DNA from: Lentibacillus lipolyticus
GTDB lineage: Bacteria; Bacillota; Bacilli; Bacillales; Amphibacillaceae
Length of the DNA stretch: 39,766 nucleotides
NCBI GenBank assembly: GCA_004145795.1
Contig: SEIO01000027.1
Location: forward strand, 1 to 39,766
Reading direction: 5' to 3'
Shown: in pieces, positions 8,577 through 20,746 of the stretch
Numbering within the stretch: the first letter of the stretch is position 1
Layout: each line of letters starts with the position of its first letter
The notes under the pieces: generated by a model
What the model saw: only the letters and a program-made list of their open reading frames with translations
The model's database searches: none
Told to the model about the DNA's origin: nothing
Made by a program: the position numbers and the translations under genes

Positions 8577-9986
8577 CTAGCTATAAATATTGGCTGCAAA
8601 TTTCCTGACATCGACAAAATGGCCTTCAATTGCCGCAGCAGCTGCCATTTCCGGACTGACCAGATGTGTGCGGGCGCCATTGCCCTGCCGTCCTTCAAAA
8701 TTTCGGTTCGATGTCGATGCACATCGCCCGCCCGGTGGAACAATATCATCATTCATGGCCAGGCACATGCTGCATCCAGATTCACGCCATTCAAACCCAG
8801 CTTCTTTAAAAATGGTGTCAAGTCCTTCTTTTTCCGCCTGCAATTTGGTTCCGAACGATCCCGGTACGACAATTGCCCTGACACCATCGCTTACCTGGTG
8901 GCCTTCCACGATGCTTGCCGCCTTACGCAAATCGGTAATACGGGAGTTCGTACACGATCCGATAAACACATGGTCAATGTCAATCGACTGGATTGGCTGT
9001 TTTTCCTCCAGCCCCATGTACTCCAAGGCGCGGGCCACTTCATCAGGATTTTCCGACTCGCTGATATCCGGTGTCTCACTATTGACCGGTACACACATCC
9101 CTGGGTTGGTTCCCCATGACACTTGCGGCTCAATGTCCTCCGCATTAATCGTAACCGTTTCGTCGTATTCGGCACCTTCGTCGGTTGCCAGTGCCAGCCA
9201 TTCCGCTGCTTTTGCCTCGAATGCTTCCCCTTGTGGCACATTTGGTTTATCCCGCAAAAATTCAACAGTTGTCTTATCCGGACTGATGAGACCAGCTCTT
9301 GCGCCAGCTTCAATTGACATATTACAGACTGTCATGCGCCCTTCCATGGACAAGTTGCGGATGGCCTCCCCGGTATATTCAATAACATAACCAGTACCAA
9401 ACCGGACACCAAACTTGGAAATAATCGCTAAAATTAAGTCTTTAGCCGTTACTCCTGTGCCGAGATCGCCTTCGACATGGACGTTCAATGTTTTCGGACG
9501 TTTTTGCCACAGTGTCTGTGTCGCCAGAACATGTTCGACTTCACTTGTGCCAATGCCAAACGCGAGCGCCCCAAACGCACCATGTGTGGACGTATGACTG
9601 TCCCCGCAGACAATGGTTTTGCCTGGTTGCGTCAGGCCAAGCTGCGGGCCAATTACGTGAACAATCCCCTGATCAGGGTGGAACATATCCGCTAGTGTAA
9701 TACCGAAATCCTTACAGTTTTTACGCAGCGTTTCCATCTGCTTTTTGGAGATTTCATCTTCAATCACATCCCGATTTTTCGTCGGAACATTATGGTCCAT
9801 CGTGGCATACGTCAAATCAGGACGCCTGACGCTGCGATTGTTCAGGCGAAGTCCTTCAAAGGCCTGCGGGGAGGTCACTTCATGAATCAGATGCAAGTCG
9901 ATATACATCAAATCCGGTTTCCCTTCCTCCTGGTGAACCATATGATTTCTCCAGATTTTATCAACAATTGTTTCCGGTTTCCCCAT
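8577..9986 (-). CDS. leuC: 3-isopropylmalate dehydratase large subunit (LeuC)
   Basis: This aconitase-superfamily subunit binds a [4Fe-4S] cluster. Ligand cysteines are visible in GSCTNS and in the GCSMC motif further on. [20 protein letters not shown] is the conserved substrate-side block. At 469 residues it has the usual bacterial LeuC length. GGAGGTGA precedes the ATG. It lies 18 bases after leuB and its stop codon falls in the leuD ribosome site. It acts with LeuD in the second step of the leucine branch. Confidence 0.97.
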   Translation of the reverse strand: MGKPETIVDKIWRNHMVHQEEGKPDLMYIDLHLIHEVTSPQAFEGLRLNNRSVRRPDLTYATMDHNVPTKNRDVIEDEISKKQMETLRKNCKDFGITLADMFHPDQGIVHVIGPQLGLTQPGKTIVCGDSHTSTHGAFGALAFGIGTSEVEHVLATQTLWQKRPKTLNVHVEGDLGTGVTAKDLILAIISKFGVRFGTGYVIEYTGEAIRNLSMEGRMTVCNMSIEAGARAGLISPDKTTVEFLRDKPNVPQGEAFEAKAAEWLALATDEGAEYDETVTINAEDIEPQVSWGTNPGMCVPVNSETPDISESENPDEVARALEYMGLEEKQPIQSIDIDHVFIGSCTNSRITDLRKAASIVEGHQVSDGVRAIVVPGSFGTKLQAEKEGLDTIFKEAGFEWRESGCSMCLAMNDDIVPPGGRCASTSNRNFEGRQGNGARTHLVSPEMAAAAAIEGHFVDVRKFAANIYS

Positions 9987-10004
9987 CTCATCACCTCCAT
10001 TTAT

Positions 10005-11111
10005 TCAGATAAACATGCCGCAAATACTGTCGGAGACGCTTTTGACCGTCAAGTTTTCCACAACAGCATCGGTCATTTGCTGTGTACTGACTTTCTGGCC
10101 GTCCTGTATATCAAGGTCTGCTGTGTGATAGCCCTGATCCAGGCACTCCCGAACGGCTCGCTCGATGGCAATTGCCTCTGCTTCCATTCCGAATGAGTGA
10201 CGCAGCATAAGCGCCGCCGATAAAATCGTCCCGAGCGGATTCGCCATTCCTTGCCCGGCAATATCCGGAGCTGAGCCATGTACTGGTTCATACAATCCGC
10301 TTCCATCCGAGCGTATACTTGCAGACGGCAGCATTCCGAGTGATCCAGTCAGAACAGACGCTTCGTCACTCAAAATGTCGCCAAACATATTTTCCGTCAC
10401 CATGACATCAAATTGATTTGGTTCCGTGATCAATTTCATCGCCGCCGCATCCACCAGCATGTGTTCAACGGTAACATCTGGGTAATCGCTTTTCTTTTCT
10501 TCCACGATTTCACGCCAGAGCCGGCTTGACTCCAATACGTTTGCTTTATCAACGGACGTCAGGTGATGACGGCGGAGACGGGCACTTTGGAATGCCTTAT
10601 CAATGATCCGCTCCATCTCATCCCGCTGATACGCGAGTGTGTCAACAACCGCATTCCCGTTATCCCTTCGCTCACTTGGGGTGCCAAAATAAAGGCCGCC
10701 TGTCAGTTCACGAATAATTAAAATGTCGCTGCCTTCAATAATGCTCTCCTTCAACGGTGATGCGTGCAACAGGGACGGAAATCCTTTAATCGGACGAAGA
10801 TTAGCAAATAACCCCAATGCTTTGCGAATACCGAGCAGGCCTTTTTCCGGCCGTTTATCGCCAGGAAGTCCATCCCATTTCGGTCCACCGACAGCGCCAA
10901 GCAAGATGGCATCGGCGCCCCGACATGCCTCTACAGTTGCATCCGGCAGCGGTGTCCCTGCTTTGTCAATCGCGTCCCCGCCGATTGCGTGCTCCTCCAT
11001 GGTGAATGTGTGGCCGAATTCACCAGCCACAGCTTGCAATACCTGTACAGCTGATTCGACGATTTCTCTACCAATACCATCTCCAGGAAGCAGAATAATG
11101 CGCTTATTCAT
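10005..11111 (-). CDS. leuB: 3-isopropylmalate dehydrogenase (LeuB)
   Basis: LeuB oxidises and decarboxylates 3-isopropylmalate to 2-oxoisocaproate with NAD. The 368-residue protein opens with LLPGDGIGREIV. It carries the metal/substrate segment ENMFGDILSDEASVL and the NAD-binding region EPVHGSAPDIAGQG, all typical of the family. GAGGAGGGG precedes the ATG. It is separated from leuA upstream by 128 bases that hold a strong hairpin but no T-run, so read-through is expected. Confidence 0.97.
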   Translation of the reverse strand: MNKRIILLPGDGIGREIVESAVQVLQAVAGEFGHTFTMEEHAIGGDAIDKAGTPLPDATVEACRGADAILLGAVGGPKWDGLPGDKRPEKGLLGIRKALGLFANLRPIKGFPSLLHASPLKESIIEGSDILIIRELTGGLYFGTPSERRDNGNAVVDTLAYQRDEMERIIDKAFQSARLRRHHLTSVDKANVLESSRLWREIVEEKKSDYPDVTVEHMLVDAAAMKLITEPNQFDVMVTENMFGDILSDEASVLTGSLGMLPSASIRSDGSGLYEPVHGSAPDIAGQGMANPLGTILSAALMLRHSFGMEAEAIAIERAVRECLDQGYHTADLDIQDGQKVSTQQMTDAVVENLTVKSVSDSICGMFI

Positions 11112-11173
11112 AGGCTTCCCCTCCTCTCGCGCTGTTTGTTATAGGGGTGGTTCAAACACTCACTATAAGGTCA

Positions 11174-11214
11174 CAGTGGAAACATAGTTTCAGAGACTGC
11201 CTATCTTTCCACTG
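11174..11214 (-). other. Perfect 9-bp hairpin in the leuA-leuB spacer
   Basis: CAGTGGAAA (11174-11182) pairs perfectly with TTTCCACTG (11206-11214) around a 23-base loop. No T-run follows on the minus strand, so it is not a standard terminator. It could be an mRNA-stabilising or processing element inside the operon, which is inference. The remainder of the 128-base spacer shows nothing else. Confidence 0.5.
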
Positions 11215-11239
11215 CTAAAAAATGTCTGTTCAAATTATT

Positions 11240-13832
<2,593 letters not shown>

Positions 13833-13868
13833 TTAGTTTTTTAGCTGAGCCAATGATTTTCTTCTTGT

Positions 13869-14387
13869 TCATACAAAATGGGTATTTAGATCTGTTACTT
13901 CCTGTGGCTGCTGCCCCCGCAGAAACGCGGTGACACCGGTGCGAGCTAGTTCTTTAATGCCATATGGACGTAACAGGGTAATCAGTGCTTCGACTTTATC
14001 CGGCTTGCCGGTGACCTGCACTGTCAGACTATCTTTGCTGACATCAATCAGCGACGCCCGGAAAGGGGTGATAACGCCCTGTATTTCCGCCCGCACCTGA
14101 CCGCTGCCGCCAACTTTGATCAGGGCTAGTTCTCGCGCCACCATCGCCTTATCGGTAATGTCTTTCACTTTCAAAACATCAATTTGCTTATTCAGCTGCT
14201 TGGTGAGCTGTTCCAATTTTTGACCGTCAGCGACGTGCACTACAAACGTCATCTTGGAGATCCCTTCACGCTCCGACTTGCCTACCGATATACTGTCGAT
14301 ATTGAACTGGCGTTTATGGAGCATGCCGGTTATCCGGTTGAGAACCCCGCTGTGATCCTGAACATCGGCCGTGATTACACGTTTCAT
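13869..14387 (-). CDS. ilvN: Acetolactate synthase small (regulatory) subunit
   Basis: This is the regulatory partner of IlvB that confers activation and valine feedback. The 172-residue protein has an N-terminal ACT domain ([19 protein letters not shown], then [10 protein letters not shown]) and the C-terminal ALS_ss_C domain ([17 protein letters not shown]). Its ATG overlaps the ilvB stop in an ATGA, so the subunits are translationally coupled. The gene is often called ilvH in Bacillus. Confidence 0.96.
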   Translation of the reverse strand: MKRVITADVQDHSGVLNRITGMLHKRQFNIDSISVGKSEREGISKMTFVVHVADGQKLEQLTKQLNKQIDVLKVKDITDKAMVARELALIKVGGSGQVRAEIQGVITPFRASLIDVSKDSLTVQVTGKPDKVEALITLLRPYGIKELARTGVTAFLRGQQPQEVTDLNTHFV

Positions 14388-16111
14388 CTTGTCACCCCTA
14401 TCATTTCATGAATGCCTTTGCCTGGAGCGATCATTGGATAAACACATTCCTTCTCGACAATCCGGCAGTCAACAACAACTGGACCATCATGGGCAAAAGC
14501 TTGTGCGAGCACTTCCGGCAACTCTTCCTCCCGCTCCGCTAGCATGCCGCGGATGCCATAACATTCAGCCATTTTAACAAAGTCTGGGTTTTCAGAAAAA
14601 ATTGATTCTGAATACCGCTCTTCGAAAAAGCGCTCTTGCCATTGCCTTACCATGCCAAGGGATTGGTTATTGACAATGATTACTTTGACGGGCAGCTGTC
14701 GTTCTTTAATAACCGACAGTTCCTGACTGGTCATTTGGAAACCGCCATCCCCGACAACAGCAACAACTAGCTCATCCGGTGCACCGATTTGCGCGCCGAC
14801 CGCGGCCGGAAAGCCAAAACCCATTGTCCCGAGACCGCCTGATGTTACCCAGCGATTTGGCTTATCAAACGGGTAATACTGAGCGGCCCACATTTGGTGC
14901 TGACCAACGTCTGTTGTCACAATGGCCTTCCCTTCTGACTCCCGATAAATTTCTTTCATGAGCCATTGCGGGGAAATCCGATCCTCTGCATGGTCATACC
15001 AAAGCGGATATTCCAACTGATTCTTCCGCAATGTTTCCAGCCAGGCGTTGTGTTCCTGGGCTTCCATGTTTTTGGATAGCAGTGCATATAACGCTTCATT
15101 CGCATCCGCAACTACCGGGATTTCAGTTTCCACATTTTTGCCGATTTCTGCCGGATCAATGTCAATATGTGCCACTTTGGCGTTCGGAGCGAAGTGCTTT
15201 AGATTACCAGTGAGCCGGTCATCAAACCGTGCCCCGATATTGATAAGCAAGTCGCAATCGTAAATGGCCATATTGGCGGTGTAATTGCCATGCATCCCCG
15301 CCATGCCGAGCGACAGTTCATGCGTACCAGGAAAACTGCCAAGGCCATGCAGCGTATTTGCTACAGGCAGCCTGTGCCGTTCGGCGAATGCTTTCAGTTT
15401 ATCAGCCGCTTCACTGAAAACAACGCCCGCTCCCGCCAGAATGAGCGGTTTTCTGGAACGGCTCAGCGCATCTGCCAATTTCGTTATCTGCAACGGATTC
15501 GGTTTCCGGTTCGGCTGATAACCAGGCAAGTGACAATCAGTCTGGCTTTCCAGGTTTCGGGTTGCAACCGTTTGGGATACATCTTTTGGTATATCCACTA
15601 CAACTGGCCCGGGACGCCCGGTCGAAGCAATGTGGAATGCTTCGCTCACAACTCGCGGCAGCTCTTCCAGATTCCGTACTTGGTAATTATATTTGGTAAT
15701 CGGTGTTGTAATACCCAGGACATCTGACTCCTGAAAGGCATCAGAACCGATAACATTTGTGGCAACTTGCCCAGTGAAGACAACCATTGGCAATGAATCC
15801 ATCATCGCATCGGTAATCCCTGTCACCAAATTGGTTGCCCCTGGTCCGGATGTTGCCAGCACCACGCCCGGTTTCCCGGTAACCCGTGCATAGCCTTCAG
15901 CCATATGCACGCCACCCTGCTCATGTCTTGTCAGCACATGGGTGAACGATGCTTCATTCTGGTACAGGGCATCATAAATTGGCAGCACCGCCCCACCCGG
16001 ATAACCGAATACGGTATCGACATCAGCCGCTTCTAATGCCTGGATCAGCACATCCGCACCGGTCATTTTTCCTTCCACTTGTTTCATGTCACGCTTAGCC
16101 TCAACACTCAC
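14384..16111 (-). CDS. ilvB: Acetolactate synthase large (catalytic) subunit
   Basis: IlvB is the ThDP/FAD enzyme that makes 2-acetolactate or 2-aceto-2-hydroxybutyrate, the first common step of valine, leucine and isoleucine synthesis. The 575-residue protein carries the catalytic glutamate in [16 protein letters not shown] and the ThDP motif [12 protein letters not shown]...[14 protein letters not shown] chose the GTG at 16109-16111 because AAGGAGG is eight bases upstream. A much longer open frame runs back through the T-box and its terminator and is not coding. The ATG eight codons downstream is another possible start. The gene heads the eight-gene operon and is controlled by the T-box leader. 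Confidence 0.96.
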   Translation of the reverse strand: MSVEAKRDMKQVEGKMTGADVLIQALEAADVDTVFGYPGGAVLPIYDALYQNEASFTHVLTRHEQGGVHMAEGYARVTGKPGVVLATSGPGATNLVTGITDAMMDSLPMVVFTGQVATNVIGSDAFQESDVLGITTPITKYNYQVRNLEELPRVVSEAFHIASTGRPGPVVVDIPKDVSQTVATRNLESQTDCHLPGYQPNRKPNPLQITKLADALSRSRKPLILAGAGVVFSEAADKLKAFAERHRLPVANTLHGLGSFPGTHELSLGMAGMHGNYTANMAIYDCDLLINIGARFDDRLTGNLKHFAPNAKVAHIDIDPAEIGKNVETEIPVVADANEALYALLSKNMEAQEHNAWLETLRKNQLEYPLWYDHAEDRISPQWLMKEIYRESEGKAIVTTDVGQHQMWAAQYYPFDKPNRWVTSGGLGTMGFGFPAAVGAQIGAPDELVVAVVGDGGFQMTSQELSVIKERQLPVKVIIVNNQSLGMVRQWQERFFEERYSESIFSENPDFVKMAECYGIRGMLAEREEELPEVLAQAFAHDGPVVVDCRIVEKECVYPMIAPGKGIHEMIGVTR

Positions 16112-16166
16112 TGTGCTCGCCTCCTTTTGAATTTGAATAACCGGGCATTTAGTTGCCCTGACAGAT

Positions 16167-16229
16167 AAAAAAGACCCTTCTCTCCCAAAAACTGTATTAT
16201 GACAGTGCTGTTGGGGAGAAAAGAGTCTT
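16167..16229 (-). terminator. T-box-controlled terminator of the ilv-leu leader
   Basis: On the minus strand AAGACTCTTTTCTCCCC pairs with GGGAGAGAAGGGTCTT around a ~23-base loop and is followed by a T-run. Its 5' arm directly follows the T-box sequence, so it is mutually exclusive with the antiterminator. Transcription reads into ilvB only when uncharged tRNA binds. Confidence 0.9.
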
Positions 16230-16233
16230 CTTT

Positions 16234-16490
16234 CCACGGTACCACCCAGTTTCATAGCATCCTCGCGAATACTATCTCACCAGCTGACCATATGGCCAGC
16301 TGATTTTTGATAACAGGTGCTGGCTAGCACCTGGCTCTGCCTAGTAGGGAGTCCCGTTCGACAGAGCACTCAGGGATGATGTCAGAACAACATGCACTTC
16401 CGGGCTTCCAGCAACCCCGGATCTCTGGGAGTGCATTAAGCATGTTCCTTTATTCCCTTCATCGTGTTAAGTTTATGCAATTAATCAATA
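16234..16490 (-). ncRNA. T-box riboswitch leader of the ilv-leu operon
   Basis: The minus strand has the full T-box order. Stem I carries a CAGAGA...GGTTGCTGGAAGCC apical region (about 16395-16425). A CTCTG/CAGAG stem II, an AGGTGCT/AGCACCT hairpin, a CAGCTGGCC/GGTCAGCTG hairpin and a stem III (ATAGTAT/ATGCTAT) follow. The T-box sequence TGGGTGGTACCGTGG is at 16234-16248, and the terminator comes next. The specifier loop reads GTTCTGACATCA before the closing TCCCT. AUC (Ile) directly before an A and the helix is my best reading; CUG (Leu) is the alternative. Uncharged tRNA should raise expression of the operon. Confidence 0.93.
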
Positions 16491-16528
16491 TCGACGCGAT
16501 TTCTGTGTTAAAAGTTATATTGCGAATA

Positions 16529-16557
16529 ATCATATAACGCTTTTCAAAAAGAGTCAA
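16529..16557 (-). promoter_or_regulatory. SigA promoter of the ilv-leu operon
   Basis: Read on the minus strand, TTGACT (16552-16557) is exactly 17 bases from TATGAT (16529-16534). A start near 16522 gives a leader of about 410 nt that contains the whole T-box structure. Confidence 0.85.
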
Positions 16558-16558
16558 C

Positions 16559-16573
16559 AGTATTTTGAAATTT
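16559..16573. promoter_or_regulatory. Possible CodY box upstream of the ilv-leu promoter
   Basis: Read on the minus strand, AAATTTCAAAATACT matches the CodY consensus (AATTTTCWGAAAATT) at 11 of 15 positions and sits next to the -35 element. CodY represses ilv-leu genes in B. subtilis, so the position makes sense. AT-rich DNA gives such matches by chance. Confidence 0.35.
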
Positions 16574-16716
16574 TTTTGATACTTCTAATAAGTCCAAAAC
16601 GCCTGTATACGCTTACATCGTCCGCATGTCAAACAAGTGTTAATATGTTTCAATTTTGTTACAAATCGAAAATGGACTTCAAAAAGCTAAGCCAGTCCCC
16701 ACGCCTGAAAAATAAC

Positions 16717-16750
16717 CCAAAAAATAACTCCAGCGGTCTATGCTGGAGTT
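16717..16750 (-). terminator. Intrinsic terminator of ilvD
   Basis: AACTCCAGC (16726-16734) pairs with GCTGGAGTT (16742-16750), and on the minus strand the stem is followed by an ATTTTTT run. It lies 15 bases beyond the ilvD stop and separates ilvD from the ilv-leu promoter. Confidence 0.85.
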
Positions 16751-16764
16751 ACTTTTTCCTCATC

Positions 16765-18456
16765 CTAGTCTTTGCTATCTAAAAAGTCCGTCACGGCACC
16801 TTTGGATGAGCAGGAGACGTTATGAGCATATTTGCCGAGCACACCTTTTTTATACAATGGCGGTGCTGACCATTCGGCTTGGCGGCGGGCAAATTCATCA
16901 TCGGTGATAGCGGCAGACAATTCTTTTTTCTCTGAGTCAATAGTCACACTGTCACCTTCCTGCAAATGTGCAATTGGACCTCCCACCTGGGCTTCCGGGG
17001 CAATATGACCGACGACAAGCCCATGTGTCCCACCGGAAAACCGTCCGTCCGTCAGCAGGGCGACTTTTTCGCCGAGACCTTTACCAACAAGCAAACTGGA
17101 TACCGACAGCATTTCCGGCATACCTGGGCCGCCTTTCGGACCAACATAGCGAATGACAACGACGTCTCCTTCTTTTACGTCATTTTGTCTAATGGCATCA
17201 ATCGCTTCCTGCTCCGTGTTAAACACACGAGCGGGCCCGGTATGACGCTTCACCTTTACGCCAGACACTTTAGCGACAGCCCCGCGTGGTGCCAGATTGC
17301 CTTTCAGTACAATCAGCGGTCCGTCCGCTCGCTTCGGATCATCAAACGAGGCAATTATCTCCTGTCCTTCAACGAGTGCTGGTGCATCCGCCAAATTTTC
17401 AGCAACCGTTTTTCCGGTAACAGTCAGACAGTCCCCGTGCAGGTAGCCGGCCTCATACAATAGCTTCATGACGGCTTGTACACCGCCAACCCGGTGCAGA
17501 TCCTGCATGACATACTTACCGCTCGGCTTCAGATCAGCAAGATGTGGTACTTTTTCCTGCATCCGATTAAAGTCATCAATCGTCACATCCGCACCAACAG
17601 CATGCGCCATTCCCAAGAGATGCAGAATCGCATTTGTCGAGCCGCCAAGAGCCATCACGACAGTAATGGCATTTTCAAATGCTTCTTTCGTCATAATGTC
17701 TTTCGGATAAATGCCTTTTTCCAGCAGCTTGTAAACAGCCTCCCCAGCCGCGGCACAGTCTTCCGTTTTTTCGGCAGATTCGGCTGGGTGGGACGAGCTT
17801 CCGGGCAGGCTCATTCCCATTGCTTCCACGGCTGAAGCCATCGTATTTGCCGTATACATTCCACCACATGCACCTGCACCAGGACAAGCACGGCATTCGA
17901 TATTTTTCAGTTCCTCATCACTGATCTCGCCATTATTGTGTTTCCCTACCCCTTCAAAAACAGACACAATATCAATATCCTTGCCATTATGGGAACCGGG
18001 TGCAATCGTTCCGCCGTAAACAAACACAGCCGGCACGTCAGCATTGGCAATCGCGATCATACAACCGGGGATATTTTTGTCACACGCCCCAATGGCTACA
18101 AACCCATCCAAATTTTCGGCCCCAACAACCGTCTCAATCGAATCGGCTATCAAATCACGGCTCGGAAGGGAGTAACGCATGCCCTGGGTCCCCATGGAAA
18201 TGCCGTCGGATACGGTAATGGTATTGAAAATGAGCGGAGTTCCTCCAGCTTCCCGAGCTCCTTTTTTCGCACTGACAGCAAGGTCGTCAATATGAATATT
18301 GCATGGCGTCACCTCACTCCACGTGCTGGCAATGCCAATCATCGGTTTTTGAAAATCCTCATCGGTGACACCGACCGCACGCAGCATCGCACGGTTCGGC
18401 GCACGCATGGTATCATCACTGAACACTTGACTTTTTATGCGCAAATCTTTTTCCAT
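16765..18456 (-). CDS. ilvD: Dihydroxy-acid dehydratase (IlvD)
   Basis: IlvD dehydrates 2,3-dihydroxy acids to 2-oxo acids, the third common step of valine and isoleucine synthesis. The 563-residue protein has the iron-sulfur cysteines in [10 protein letters not shown] and [20 protein letters not shown]. It also has the C-terminal [19 protein letters not shown] block. I chose the ATG at 18454-18456, with AAAGGTGG eight bases upstream, over an ATG eight codons earlier that lacks such a site. It has its own promoter and terminator, so it is a separate transcript just upstream of the ilvB operon. Confidence 0.97.
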   Translation of the reverse strand: MEKDLRIKSQVFSDDTMRAPNRAMLRAVGVTDEDFQKPMIGIASTWSEVTPCNIHIDDLAVSAKKGAREAGGTPLIFNTITVSDGISMGTQGMRYSLPSRDLIADSIETVVGAENLDGFVAIGACDKNIPGCMIAIANADVPAVFVYGGTIAPGSHNGKDIDIVSVFEGVGKHNNGEISDEELKNIECRACPGAGACGGMYTANTMASAVEAMGMSLPGSSSHPAESAEKTEDCAAAGEAVYKLLEKGIYPKDIMTKEAFENAITVVMALGGSTNAILHLLGMAHAVGADVTIDDFNRMQEKVPHLADLKPSGKYVMQDLHRVGGVQAVMKLLYEAGYLHGDCLTVTGKTVAENLADAPALVEGQEIIASFDDPKRADGPLIVLKGNLAPRGAVAKVSGVKVKRHTGPARVFNTEQEAIDAIRQNDVKEGDVVVIRYVGPKGGPGMPEMLSVSSLLVGKGLGEKVALLTDGRFSGGTHGLVVGHIAPEAQVGGPIAHLQEGDSVTIDSEKKELSAAITDDEFARRQAEWSAPPLYKKGVLGKYAHNVSCSSKGAVTDFLDSKD

Positions 18457-18483
18457 CTTGCAGACCACCTTTCGTTTCAAATT

Positions 18484-18512
18484 ATTATAGACCTAATTTT
18501 CAAATCGTTCAA
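18484..18512 (-). promoter_or_regulatory. SigA promoter of ilvD with overlapping CodY-like site
   Basis: TTGAAC (18507-18512) is 17 bases from a perfect TATAAT (18484-18489) on the minus strand. The start would be near 18477, only ~20 nt before the ATG. The spacer holds AATTTTCAAATCGTT (18495-18509 on the plus strand), which matches the CodY consensus at 11 of 15 positions. Repression by CodY is plausible but unproven. Confidence 0.75.
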
Positions 18513-18741
18513 TATTTTTGTATTGTAAAACTATTACCGACTAACCGATGACAATAGACGCACGCAGGACCGAAAAAAGAATCACCAAGACCACAGATGT
18601 ATTTCTGGCTTTTTGTAAACCCTTTACGGTGAATCCCTCTGGCAAAGTATAATGTTAAATAATTTCAGATTTTATCATAAGTGCGAAAAATTTGGAAGTG
18701 CTCGTCTGTAACATTATGTTTATTTTATGAAAACTTTAAAT

Positions 18742-18769
18742 TTGGGCTTGCTTTTACAAGAATTATATT
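18742..18769 (+). promoter_or_regulatory. Possible SigA promoter of ilvE
   Basis: TTGGGC (18742-18747) is 16 bases from TATATT (18764-18769), placing a start near 18776 and a short leader before ilvE. A second TATAAT at 18648-18653 lacks a good -35. The rest of the divergent ilvD-ilvE spacer (18513-18741) shows no recognisable RNA element. Confidence 0.4.
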
Positions 18770-18809
18770 CTAAGATTGAATACAACTTTTTACACAAGGG
18801 GATGGGGAC

Positions 18810-19916
18810 ATGGAGAAGGAACATGCTATACAAATAGATCTCTGTTCTTCACGCAAAGAAAAACCGCGCGCAGACCAGCTGGAATTTGGCAGAACGTTTG
18901 CCGATCATATGTTTGTTATGGACTATACAGACACGGAAGGCTGGCATGATGCACGCATTGTTCCGTATGAGCCGATCACGATCGACCCATCGGCAATGAT
19001 CTTCCATTACGGCCAGTCCGTTTTTGAAGGGATGAAAGCATATCTTACACCGGAAGGGAATGCACAGCTGTTCCGGCCTGAACGCAATTTTAAGCGGATG
19101 AATCATTCCAACAGCCGCCTGTGTATACCGCCAATTGACGAAGAATTTGCATTAAAGGCGCTTAAACAGCTCGTAGGATTGGAAAAGGAATGGATCCCTG
19201 AAGCTGAAGGAACTTCCCTGTATATCCGGCCATTTATTATTTCCACCGAAGCTTTTCTCGGTGTAGCACCGTCTAGCCATTATAAATTTATGATTATATT
19301 ATCGCCGGTCGGCGCCTATTATAAAGAGGGAATCAACCCGATTAAGATTGCGGTTGAAAAAGAGTATGTCCGTACCGTGAAAGGCGGTACAGGCGAAGCG
19401 AAAACCGGTGGAAACTACGCGGCGAGCCTGAAAGCCCAGGAGATGGCAGAAGAAGGGATTGCCCAAGTGCTGTGGCTTGATGGCGTCGAAAAGAAATACA
19501 TTGAGGAAGTTGGCAGCATGAACGTCTTTTTCAAAATCAATGGAAAAGTTGTGACGCCTGCACTCAACGGCAGTATCTTGGAAGGGGTCACGCGGAATTC
19601 GGTCATCCAGCTATTGAAGCACTGGGATGTCCCGGTTGAAGAGCGTAAACTCTCGATGGATGAGGTGTTCCAGGCGCATCAGGATGGCAAGCTGGAAGAA
19701 GCATTCGGCGCAGGGACCGCGGCCGTTATTTCACCTATTGGACAGCTCATCTGGGGCGAACATCACCTTGATATCAACAACGGCCAAACAGGTGCCGTTG
19801 CAAAACAGCTGTATGATACCCTGACCGGCATCCAGTACGGCAAAACAATGGATCCGTTCGGCTGGGTCGTACCGGTGGAAGAACAGGATAGGCAGACGCT
19901 GAAAGCCACTGTGTAA
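18810..19916 (+). CDS. ilvE: Branched-chain amino acid aminotransferase (IlvE)
   Basis: This class IV PLP aminotransferase makes the last step to valine, leucine and isoleucine, with glutamate as amino donor. The 368-residue protein is of the longer type (YwaA/eukaryotic-like), with YGQSVFEGMKAY, YIRPF, the PLP lysine region GEAKTGGNYAASLKA and LEGVTRNSV. AAGGGG precedes the ATG. It is divergent from ilvD and completes the pathway in one 12-kb block, with its own strong terminator. Confidence 0.96.
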   Translation: MEKEHAIQIDLCSSRKEKPRADQLEFGRTFADHMFVMDYTDTEGWHDARIVPYEPITIDPSAMIFHYGQSVFEGMKAYLTPEGNAQLFRPERNFKRMNHSNSRLCIPPIDEEFALKALKQLVGLEKEWIPEAEGTSLYIRPFIISTEAFLGVAPSSHYKFMIILSPVGAYYKEGINPIKIAVEKEYVRTVKGGTGEAKTGGNYAASLKAQEMAEEGIAQVLWLDGVEKKYIEEVGSMNVFFKINGKVVTPALNGSILEGVTRNSVIQLLKHWDVPVEERKLSMDEVFQAHQDGKLEEAFGAGTAAVISPIGQLIWGEHHLDINNGQTGAVAKQLYDTLTGIQYGKTMDPFGWVVPVEEQDRQTLKATV

Positions 19917-19953
19917 TTCAAAAAGGCACGGGCGGAAGCGAACCGCCATTAAA

Positions 19954-19996
19954 AGAAAGGCTTAGAGAAGTTTTGCTGCTAAGCCTTTCTTTTTTA
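19954..19996. terminator. Bidirectional terminator between ilvE and the queuosine transporter gene
   Basis: AGAAAGGCTTAG (19954-19965) pairs perfectly with CTAAGCCTTTCT (19979-19990), flanked by T-runs on both strands. It can serve both the plus-strand ilvE and the convergent minus-strand gene at 20029. Confidence 0.9.
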
Positions 19997-20028
19997 TATT
20001 CATTACGGATTCAGGGATTTTCCGGAAT

Positions 20029-20631
20029 TCAGCTTTTTTGGCCGGCTGCTTTTACAAGCAGATACACGATCGGGGTATCGATCAGCGCAATTCCCAGCTT
20101 GACAAGATACTGGGTGACGACCATCCCGGCTAGCACTGGAAATGGAACAATTCCCCAGAAAGCGACAGTGATGAACAGCACGGTGTCCACAAGCTGACTC
20201 GTCATGGTTGATAAATTGTTGCGCAGCCAAAGTTTTCCATCACCGTGCCTTGCTTTCAGCCGGTGAAAAATGCTCACATCAAGGTTTTGGCTGGCCACAT
20301 ACGAAATCAAGCTTGCTGCAATCACCCGGAAACTGCCGCCCAGTACTGATTCAAATTCCGCTTGCAAGGCGAAGTCCGCGGCGGCCGGCAGCTGAATCGC
20401 CGCGAAAATAAACCCAAGTGCAATCACCTGTGTCAGAAATCCTGCCTGAACCATTTTCCGTGCAGCGTCCTTGCCATAGACCTCCCCAGTGACATCGGTG
20501 ATCAGATAGGTGATGACATAGACTATCACCGCCGCTGGCAAAACAACTCCACCAATGCTGAACAGCTTGACACCTAAAATATTGGATAATAATAACAAAC
20601 CCACAAATAATGCATTCAAATAAACAAACAT
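20029..20631 (-). CDS. Queuosine precursor transporter (VUT/YhhQ family)
   Basis: This integral membrane protein of 200 residues has about six hydrophobic segments and the family block YLITDVTGEVYGKDAARK. It also has FHRLKARHGDGKLWLRNN and a conserved late segment (ALIDTPIVYLLV). YhhQ-family proteins import queuosine precursors such as preQ0 or preQ1. I chose the ATG at 20629-20631 because GGGGAG lies seven bases upstream; an upstream start adds 11 unsupported residues. It follows queF by 115 bases under one preQ1 riboswitch, which supports a preQ1/preQ0 uptake role. Confidence 0.9.
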   Translation of the reverse strand: MFVYLNALFVGLLLLSNILGVKLFSIGGVVLPAAVIVYVITYLITDVTGEVYGKDAARKMVQAGFLTQVIALGFIFAAIQLPAAADFALQAEFESVLGGSFRVIAASLISYVASQNLDVSIFHRLKARHGDGKLWLRNNLSTMTSQLVDTVLFITVAFWGIVPFPVLAGMVVTQYLVKLGIALIDTPIVYLLVKAAGQKS

Positions 20632-20746
20632 TCCACTTCTCCCCTTCGTTCTGCCAGCTGGCATGTTCTTGTGACCGGCACCTGGCTTTTATACAGGAAC
20701 ATCGGCCGATATAACAGAAACGAAAGGATTCCAAGCCACCCTCTTT

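Noticed and set aside
8590-9390. A 266-residue open frame on the plus strand, antisense to leuC
   Set aside because: leuC on the other strand is unmistakable and full length. The antisense frame is a codon-bias shadow without a ribosome site or a recognisable domain.
16112-16255. A 48-residue N-terminal extension of IlvB through the leader
   Set aside because: It would translate the T-box sequence and its terminator. The GTG at 16111 has a proper ribosome site.
17938-18528. A 196-residue open frame on the plus strand, antisense to the start of ilvD
   Set aside because: It covers the ilvD start and promoter on the opposite strand and shows no domain.
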